Shown here: positions 16,485 to 23,300 of the stretch, piece by piece
How positions within the stretch are numbered: position 1 is the first letter of the stretch
Layout of the letters: every line of letters starts with the position of its first letter
Assembly (NCBI GenBank): GCA_037131065.1
Contig: JBAXRT010000027.1
Location: 1-27,294, forward strand
Direction: 5' to 3'
DNA length: 27,294 bases
From: JBAXRT01 sp037131065
GTDB lineage: Bacteria > Bacteroidota > Bacteroidia > Bacteroidales > FEN-979
Notes under the pieces: generated by a model
Databases searched by the model: none
The model's input: only the letters and a program-made list of their open reading frames with translations
Told to the model about the DNA's origin: nothing
Program-made: the position numbers and the translations under genes

Positions 16485-17845
16485 TTATTCCGTTTTCCGA
16501 AGTTAAACTGTAATCCAATGCCCATCCCGAACGAATTGGTGCTGGTGGTTGTACCTTCTGCATCGGGTTCATAAACCCTGAAGGAATATTTATACGTCGG
16601 TTCTGCAAAAATACTGATCGACTTATTGATTTGATAATCGAACCTGAGCGATACCCAGAGCTGCCAGGAGACAGATGACCTGGCCGGTGTGTTGTCGGTA
16701 ATCCTGATTATCCTTGCATTCGGATAATTGACATATGGTTCGGCTTCCCGCCTTCCGACAAGGAAAGATACTGCCGGTCCTGCCTGAAGGGTAAGTCCCA
16801 GTCGGCTGGTCTCCAGAAAACGGTAGCCAAACAGCAACGGAACCTGGATATAAGTATAGCGGTTCCTGGTCCTGTCGTCAGCAACATGCTGTATGCTGTC
16901 GTACACGTTTTTCAGTTCCGTTTTGTAGATGATCTCACCGGGGTTATCTGGATTTACAATGAAACCTGTAACATTTTCATAGTACCCGACACTGTCCTTG
17001 CTCCGGTAATCGATGCGGTATTTGCCGTCGTCGAAGATATATCCCAGTGAAAGTCCGGAGGCAATGGAAAATCTTGAGATATGATAGGCGGCTCCCAGGT
17101 TCATCCAGTAATTCATTTCGTAGTTTGCGCTGCCCGACTTGTAAACAGAAAGTTCAGGGGAGATCGCAAAACTGGCCGAGAAGAAGTTGGCAATAGGGAT
17201 CTTTTCTCTTAATACCAGCATATCACCCACTCCCGGGACACTGAGCCTGAGCGTATCCGCAAGTATACCTCCGGTTAGATCAGGCATTGGCTGGGTATCA
17301 AGGATAAGAGGTGTTTCGAGCGACAGGGTTGATGTCATATGAGATTCCATCACCGAGGGAACTGGATTCGTAACAACACCTGTTGAAGAAGGAGTACTAC
17401 GCGGGGTTGGTTCTGGGGTGGCAGGGGTAACTGATTTTTCGGGCAAAAGTGATGCGGTCTTCAAAGAAGAGGCTGCCGGAGAAACTGCCGAGTGGGTCAC
17501 CGCGGCAACGAGCTTTGACGGCGCCGGAGAAACAACTATAATATCAGGTTTGGGTTCCTCAACAACAATCGCTTGTGTCGGAAGTGAAGGGGTTATTTTT
17601 GGCTCCGGCTGAATGAAAAGATAGGCGACAATGGTTCCTACTACAACTATGGAAGTTCCGCCAATCCAGGCCAGCCGGGAAAAATTCGTAAAATTAAAAC
17701 GAGAGATCTCCCTCCACATCAGCTTTCTGCTGATGCCTTTCCATAGTCCTGTTGATGGTTCAACACGGTGATCCGACAGGGTTTCCCTGAAAAGATCATC
17801 CAGGTTGTGATCATCATTTTTCCCGGGTTTCGTATTATTTTCCAT
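16481..17845 (-). CDS. anti-sigma-like N-terminus fused to an outer-membrane beta-barrel
   Basis: A 454-residue protein. Residues 1-57 are cytoplasmic-looking and contain FRE-x8-P-x4-W-x-G (Phe19 to Trp35), shared with the anti-sigma-like protein at 13697-14284. A transmembrane helix lies at about 58-78. Residues 80-210 are low-complexity, rich in Pro, Ser, Thr and Val. Residues 220-454 show alternating amphipathic strands and end in GMGIGLQFNFGKRNK, the pattern of a PorT/OmpA-like beta-barrel. It overlaps the preceding sigma gene by 11 bp and the following PKD gene by 4 bp. The layout suggests a chain tied in the inner membrane and reaching the outer membrane, perhaps signalling to the sigma factor; this role is inference. 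Confidence 0.75.
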   Translation of the reverse strand: MENNTKPGKNDDHNLDDLFRETLSDHRVEPSTGLWKGISRKLMWREISRFNFTNFSRLAWIGGTSIVVVGTIVAYLFIQPEPKITPSLPTQAIVVEEPKPDIIVVSPAPSKLVAAVTHSAVSPAASSLKTASLLPEKSVTPATPEPTPRSTPSSTGVVTNPVPSVMESHMTSTLSLETPLILDTQPMPDLTGGILADTLRLSVPGVGDMLVLREKIPIANFFSASFAISPELSVYKSGSANYEMNYWMNLGAAYHISRFSIASGLSLGYIFDDGKYRIDYRSKDSVGYYENVTGFIVNPDNPGEIIYKTELKNVYDSIQHVADDRTRNRYTYIQVPLLFGYRFLETSRLGLTLQAGPAVSFLVGRREAEPYVNYPNARIIRITDNTPARSSVSWQLWVSLRFDYQINKSISIFAEPTYKYSFRVYEPDAEGTTTSTNSFGMGIGLQFNFGKRNK

Positions 17846-18410
17846 CTAAATGCGTAATATTCTTCATTAAATTCAACTCTGAAAGTTTTCTCCTCAACAT
17901 CCTGCGTGCTTTCAGAAGCTGGGTTTTAGATGTGTTTTCAGAGATGTTAAGTTCTTTTGCTATTTCTTTATGACTGTATTCTTCAAAAACAAATAAATTA
18001 AACACCATCCGGTAGCCCTGGGGCAACAGCTGGATCAGCGACATTAAAATTTCGGCCGACACAGGCTCATGATGCCCCTGTACCTCTTCCTTCCCAAGAA
18101 TATCCTGCTCATTTATCTCATTAATATCCTGGTAGAACGGTGTTTTTTTATTCTTCCTGTAATGATTCAACGCATGATTGATCATGATCCGCTTCATCCA
18201 TCCTTCGAAGGAGCCCTCACCACGGAAGGTAGCAATGTTCTGGAAAATTTTAATGAATGCTTCCTGTAGAATGTCTTCTGCTTCATCACGGTTTTGAGCA
18301 TATCGCATACAAACCGAAAGCATCATTGCTGAGAACTTCCGATAAAGGGCATTTTGAGCACTGCGCTTACCTGCAATACATCCCTCTATTATGGAATCGT
18401 CGATGACCAT
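17835..18410 (-). CDS. RNA polymerase ECF-type sigma factor
   Basis: A 191-residue two-domain sigma factor. Sigma2 has EAEDILQEAFIKIFQNI and GEGSFEGWMKRIMINHALNHYRK; sigma4 has LPQGYRMVFNLFVFEEYSHKEIAKELNISENTSKTQ. These segments match the sigma at 14293-14850 closely. It is first in the operon, preceded by a TAnnTTTG motif at 18465-18472, and overlaps the start of the anti-sigma/beta-barrel gene by 11 bp, so the two are probably translated in a coupled way. The target regulon is not visible; the PKD protein in the same operon is a likely member. Confidence 0.93.
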   Translation of the reverse strand: MVIDDSIIEGCIAGKRSAQNALYRKFSAMMLSVCMRYAQNRDEAEDILQEAFIKIFQNIATFRGEGSFEGWMKRIMINHALNHYRKNKKTPFYQDINEINEQDILGKEEVQGHHEPVSAEILMSLIQLLPQGYRMVFNLFVFEEYSHKEIAKELNISENTSKTQLLKARRMLRRKLSELNLMKNITHLDGK

Positions 18411-18464
18411 TCAACGGTTCTGTCAATTAGACGTAAAGGTTTTCAGATAGTTGCCTGAAAGCCT

Positions 18465-18472
18465 CAAAGATA
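18465..18472 (-). promoter_or_regulatory. Bacteroidota -7 motif for the sigma/beta-barrel/PKD operon
   Basis: TATCTTTG on the minus strand matches TAnnTTTG, 54 bases before the sigma ATG and immediately past the tetR terminator. The -33 position falls inside that terminator stem and has no TTG. Confidence 0.5.
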
Positions 18473-18505
18473 AAGAAAACTGAAACAGGAAAAATCCTAT
18501 TTCAG
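18473..18505 (-). terminator. intrinsic terminator of the tetR gene
   Basis: On the minus strand CTGAAATAGGA pairs with TCCTGTTTCAG (11 bp including one G-U pair) around a TTTT loop at 18480-18505, followed by TTTTCTT. The tetR stop codon TAG lies inside the 5' arm, so the stem starts within the last codons of the gene. Confidence 0.75.
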
Positions 18506-19120
18506 GATCGATTTGATTTTTTTAAAATTGGTTTCAAAAAATTCCCGTCCCTGGTGACTCAGGATTCCCTGGAGGTTGTATACAAATATCTCCCGGAAGA
18601 CCTTAAAAGAGGTCAGTTCTTCCAGCGAGAAGAGATCACTATTAACCATTGCCTCAACACGGGAAACCTGAAGACGGGCGATAACGGAAGCATCGAGATC
18701 CTTGCGGAATAATCCCTCCTGTTTCCCCTTGATCATATTGTTGTAGGCAATTTCGTACATCCTTTTACGATGCTCTTCCCGGTCCCAGGAACAGATATCC
18801 GGGTAATATTTCCTGATGTCATACTCCATCGAAGGATTATACTCTTTGAATAGTTCATTCAGGATCCTGTAAACTTCAAATAATTCCTCGACCGCATTAA
18901 GGTTCTTCCCTGCAATCTCCCTGAACATGGCCTTAACCCGGTCCTGCTTCAACAGTAGGACCTTTCGGACGAGATCTTCCTTATCCTTAAAATACTCGTA
19001 AAGTGTCTTCTTTGAAATACCCAGGTGACTGGAAACATCATCCATGGTCACGCTCTTGATCCCGTAACGATGGTAGAGTTTCCTGACTTTTTCAAGAATC
19101 TGAAGCACCTTCTCATCCAT
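18497..19120 (-). CDS. TetR/AcrR family transcriptional regulator
   Basis: A 207-residue one-component repressor. The N-terminal DNA-binding domain is clear: a first helix (ILEKVRKLYHRYGIKSVTM) and the helix-turn-helix MDDVSSHLGISKKTLYEYFKDKEDLV at about 26-51. The C-terminal two-thirds is helical and variable, as expected for the ligand-binding and dimerisation domain. It is divergent from an RND efflux operon 136 bp away, the usual arrangement for a local repressor of the pump. The promoter motif ends only 4 bases before the ATG, so the message may be leaderless. A palindrome at 19142-19168 is a candidate operator. Confidence 0.9.
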   Translation of the reverse strand: MDEKVLQILEKVRKLYHRYGIKSVTMDDVSSHLGISKKTLYEYFKDKEDLVRKVLLLKQDRVKAMFREIAGKNLNAVEELFEVYRILNELFKEYNPSMEYDIRKYYPDICSWDREEHRKRMYEIAYNNMIKGKQEGLFRKDLDASVIARLQVSRVEAMVNSDLFSLEELTSFKVFREIFVYNLQGILSHQGREFFETNFKKIKSILK

Positions 19121-19124
19121 GTTG

Positions 19125-19132
19125 CAAAGATA
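19125..19132 (-). promoter_or_regulatory. Bacteroidota -7 motif abutting the tetR start
   Basis: TATCTTTG on the minus strand matches TAnnTTTG; only CAAC separates it from the ATG at 19120. Transcription would begin at or next to the start codon. Confidence 0.55.
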
Positions 19133-19141
19133 GGAAAATTT

Positions 19142-19168
19142 GGAAACTTTTTATGTAAAATAGTTTTC
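19142..19168. promoter_or_regulatory. candidate TetR operator palindrome
   Basis: GGAAACTTTTTA and TAAAATAGTTTTC are inverted around a TG centre; 11 of 12 positions pair once a single inserted T is allowed. It lies at the expected -33 region of tetR and upstream of the adaptor promoter, a suitable place for control of both. AT-rich sequence makes chance palindromes possible. Confidence 0.4.
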
Positions 19169-19203
19169 GATTTTATTATCAGGAAATTCTCTCCTTTTCT
19201 TAA

Positions 19204-19211
19204 TATATTTG
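19204..19211 (+). promoter_or_regulatory. Bacteroidota -7 motif for the RND efflux operon
   Basis: TATATTTG matches TAnnTTTG, 45 bases before the adaptor ATG. No TTG is seen at the ideal -33 distance. Confidence 0.5.
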
Positions 19212-19256
19212 ACAATAAAACCTCAGTGGTAATGTCTGACTTTATCTCCTGAATCC

Positions 19257-20306
19257 ATGAAAAAATTCCTTTTCCCGGTCATCTCCACCGTTGTTGTCAT
19301 TGGTGTGATCATCCTGCTGTTTGTTATAGGCCATAAAAGAGAGACCGGCAACCGGGGGGATGTCCTGAGCGATATCCCGGTTAATGTATTCCAGTGCAAG
19401 AAACAGTTGCTGTCAAACACTGTCAGTATGGTGGGAGTCATCAATCCGAACAACGATGTGGATATTATCTCCGAAGCACAGGGAGTCGTCAAAGTCCTCC
19501 ATTTTAAAGTAGGAGATAACGTAAAGAAAGGAACCATCCTGGTTGAGATCGATGATCTGATCAAGAAATCGGACATGGCGCGTTCCGAGATCAATTATTT
19601 CAAATCAAAAAGGGACTTTGAACGAAACAAGACGCTGTATGAACAGAACTCTATCTCGGCGGCACAACTGGACCTGTCAAGGCTCGATATGCAATCGGCA
19701 GAGAACGATATGACCCGCTCTCAGAAGGCCCTCGACGACACAAAAGTTAAAGCGACCATGGCAGGTACCATCAATTCCAGGAAAGTCAACGACGGCTCCT
19801 ATGTCCAGCTGAATGCTAACCTTGGAAACATTGTCGATATCACCACCCTGAAAGTCAAGGTGAATGTCTCGGAAAAGGATGCATTTATGCTTGAGCCTGG
19901 CGATTCGGTTGAGATTACGACTGATGTTTATCCGGGAGAGAAATTTTACGGCCGGGTCGATAATATCGCTTCAAAAGCCGACGATGATCACACCTTCCCC
20001 GTCGAGATAAAACTTGCAAATTCATCACAGAACCCACTGAAGGGAGGGATGTTCGCCCGTGTCAATTTTATCTCCATCACCTCCAGAAATGCGATTGTGA
20101 TCCCAAGGGAATCACTCATCGGAAGTGTGAAAGACGCAAAAGTCTTCATTATTTACGGAAATATTGCCAAACTGAAAACCATCATCATTGGCCGTGAATC
20201 AGGTCAGTTTCTTGAGGTACTGAATGGGCTCATCGAAGGCGATCTGGTCGTGACCAGCGGGCAGAATAACCTATCGGATAACGTAAAGGTTCTGGTTGTG
20301 AAATAA
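19257..20306 (+). CDS. RND efflux periplasmic adaptor (membrane fusion protein)
   Basis: A 349-residue HlyD/AcrA-type adaptor linking the inner-membrane pump to the outer-membrane channel. The N-terminus has a membrane anchor of about 20 hydrophobic residues (5-25) without a lipobox cysteine. The biotinyl-lipoyl half-motifs flank a helical hairpin: EAQGVVKVLHFKVGDNVKKGTILVEID before it and KATMAGTINSRKVNDGSYVQ after it. The beta-barrel and membrane-proximal regions follow, with VIPRESLIG near the end. The RND gene starts 15 bp downstream, so they form an operon facing away from tetR. Confidence 0.93.
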   Translation: MKKFLFPVISTVVVIGVIILLFVIGHKRETGNRGDVLSDIPVNVFQCKKQLLSNTVSMVGVINPNNDVDIISEAQGVVKVLHFKVGDNVKKGTILVEIDDLIKKSDMARSEINYFKSKRDFERNKTLYEQNSISAAQLDLSRLDMQSAENDMTRSQKALDDTKVKATMAGTINSRKVNDGSYVQLNANLGNIVDITTLKVKVNVSEKDAFMLEPGDSVEITTDVYPGEKFYGRVDNIASKADDDHTFPVEIKLANSSQNPLKGGMFARVNFISITSRNAIVIPRESLIGSVKDAKVFIIYGNIAKLKTIIIGRESGQFLEVLNGLIEGDLVVTSGQNNLSDNVKVLVVK

Positions 20307-20321
20307 TAAAACAGAAAGCCC

Positions 20322-23300
20322 ATGTCCCTTACAGAACTTGCGATCAAACGACCTTCCTTTATCATCGTCATATTCCTTGCCTTGGGTATTGTTGCGATAT
20401 TCGGCTATTTTCAGCTGGGATATGAACTCCTTCCCAAGATCGACGCCCCTTATGTCACGGTCCAGACCATCTACCCGGGAGCTTCACCCAACGAAGTACA
20501 GAGCAACGTGACCCGGATCATCGAGGATGCATTATCCGGGATTGAAAAGCTTAAAAACATCACCTCCGTTTCCTACGAAGGACTTTCGATCGTTTACCTG
20601 GAATTTTACCGTACAGCCAAGATCAATTTTGCTGTCCAGGATGTCCAGCGCAAGGTAAATGAGATTATTGCCACCCTGCCGAAGGATGCAAAAACCCCCT
20701 CACTTCTTACCTATTCAGCGAGTCAGTTGCCTGTTCTCAGGTTATCCCTTACCTCCAACCTTCCACCGGCAAAATTTTACACCCTTGTGGATGACCAGAT
20801 CAAACCCACCTTATCGCGGGTCTCCGGTGTCGGGACCATAAACATTATCGGTGGCCTGAAAAGGGAGATCAAGGTCAATGTGGATGCACAGAAAGTAAGG
20901 GCATACGGTCTCTCGATCAGCCAGGTAGCCAATTCAATTTATACCGCAAATCTTGACTTTCCTACAGGAAAACTGAAAGATCCGGCCCATCAATTCGTTG
21001 TCAGGGTCGCCGGAAAGTTCACCGACCTTGAAGAGATGAAAAACATGGTCGTCGGACACTCACAAAGAGGTGGAGATATCCGTCTCCGCGATATTGCCGA
21101 GGTCCAGGACGGGACCGTTGAACCCACCCTGATCAGCCGCTTCAACGGGATCAATGCGCTGGGACTCGAGATCCAGAAACAGAATGATGCCAACATGGTA
21201 AAGGTATGTGAACTGGTCCACAAGGAGATAAAAAGGCTCGAGACTGATTATAAAGATATCAATCTCCACTTTGACATCGCAGATGACCAGAGTGTCTTTA
21301 CCATGAAGGCGGCCAATGCGGTCATGGAGGATCTTGGCCTCGCCATCCTGCTTGTTGCGGCTGTGATGTTTCTTTTTCTTCACTCCTTCCGTACCTCCCT
21401 GATCGTTATGGTATCTATTCCTTGCTCCCTCACCACCGCATTTGTGGTCATGTGGATCTTCGGCATGAGCCTTAACCTCTTCACCCTTCTGGCATTATCG
21501 CTGGTCATCGGCATCCTGGTGGATGATTCGATCGTGGTGCTCGAGAACATCTACCATCACCTCGAAAAGGGAGAGGAAAAATTCACGGCTGCCCTCAAAG
21601 GCAGGACCGAGATCGGCTTCGCCGCCGTCTCGATCACATTCGTCGACATCGTCGTTTTTGTACCGCTGGCCCTGATCACCGGACTTATCGGGGATATCGT
21701 ACGTGGATTCTCCATCATCATCCTGGTATCTACCCTCACCAGCCTTATGGTGTCTTTTACCGTTACACCCATCCTTGCCTCAAGGTTCGCCAGGCTGGAG
21801 TCGTATTCATCCCGGAGCCTGCTCAGCCGGTTCGGACAAGTTTTTGAGCGTGCTTTCCGTTTCGTTACTGAAAAATATTCACAGTTGCTCTCGTGGTGCC
21901 TTCATGTTCCGAATAAAGTCCTTTATATCGTCACGGCAGGACTTGTGATCACCCTGCTCATTCCGGCTGCAGGACTGGTGGGCTTTGAATTCATGAAACA
22001 GACCGACAGGAACCAATTCTCGGTCGCACTGGAATATGCTCCCGGTACCACCCTCGATAATAATAACCGCCAGACACAGGCGATCGAGAAGCGCATCGCC
22101 TCCCTGCCGGAGGTTACAAGCATCCTGACCAACGTGGGGAAGGGAGGGGATGGCGTTGCCACCGATAACCATACCGAAATTGTTGTCTCCCTTTGCCCCA
22201 AGGAGGAACGAAAGCTTTCGACTGCCCAGCTCGGGCAGAAGGTAAAAGAACTTACCCGGGATCTTCCCGGTGTGAAGGTTTTTATCAACCAGATCGATTT
22301 TACAGGAGGGACAAGTGCTGCTCCTGTCAGCATTGAGATCACAGGGGTGAATGTCGACAGCATCATGAAGACGGCAGGGATGGTCGCTAAAAAACTAGTC
22401 CTCACACCCGGGGTAACCTACCTTAGATTCTCGGCAACCAAGGGCAACCCCGAAACCAGGGTTGAGATCGACCGTCAGAAAATGGCCGCACTCGGACTGA
22501 CCGTAACCGATGTGGGGACGGCCCTGCAGGTAGCCCTGACCGGGAATAACGATTCAAAATACAGGGAGGGGTCCAACCAGTACGATATCCGGGTTTCCCT
22601 CGATAAATTCGACCGGACCAATCCCGACGACATTGCCCATCTTTCCTTTGTCAATATTAATAAAGAGATCATTGAGCTGCAGCAGTTCGCAACCATTTAC
22701 CAATCCTCCGGGCCAACCAAACTCGAGCGGAAGAACAGAAATGCCCTGACTACCGTCAGCGCATACACCGACGGATCACCAAGCGGATCCATTGTCCAGG
22801 CCTTCGCCGGGAAGATCGGGGATGAAAAAGCCAGGGGTACACGTATTGGCTATGGTGGAGACCAGGATGAGATGCTGACCTCTTTCCTCAGCCTGTTCGT
22901 TGCACTCATCGCCGGGATCCTTTTCGTTTATTTCATCATGGTGATACTCTATGATTCCTTTGTCTATCCTTTTGTTGTCCTCTTCTCCATCCCGGTAGCA
23001 CTCATCGGGGCGATCCTGGCCCTTGCCCTCACAAAAAACACCATTAATGTATTCTCAATCCTGGGATGCATCATGATGGTCGGACTTGTTGCCAAAAATG
23101 CCATCCTCATTGTTGACCGGGCGAACGAAAGGCGTGCGGCCGGAGAGTCAATCCGTGATGCCCTGATGGACGCAGGGAAAATGCGAATCCGGCCCATCTT
23201 CATGACAACACTTGCCATGATTTTCGGCATGTTACCCATTGCCACCGCCTCCGGCGCCGGTGCGGAGTGGAAGAACGGGCTGGCATGGGTGCTGATCGGA

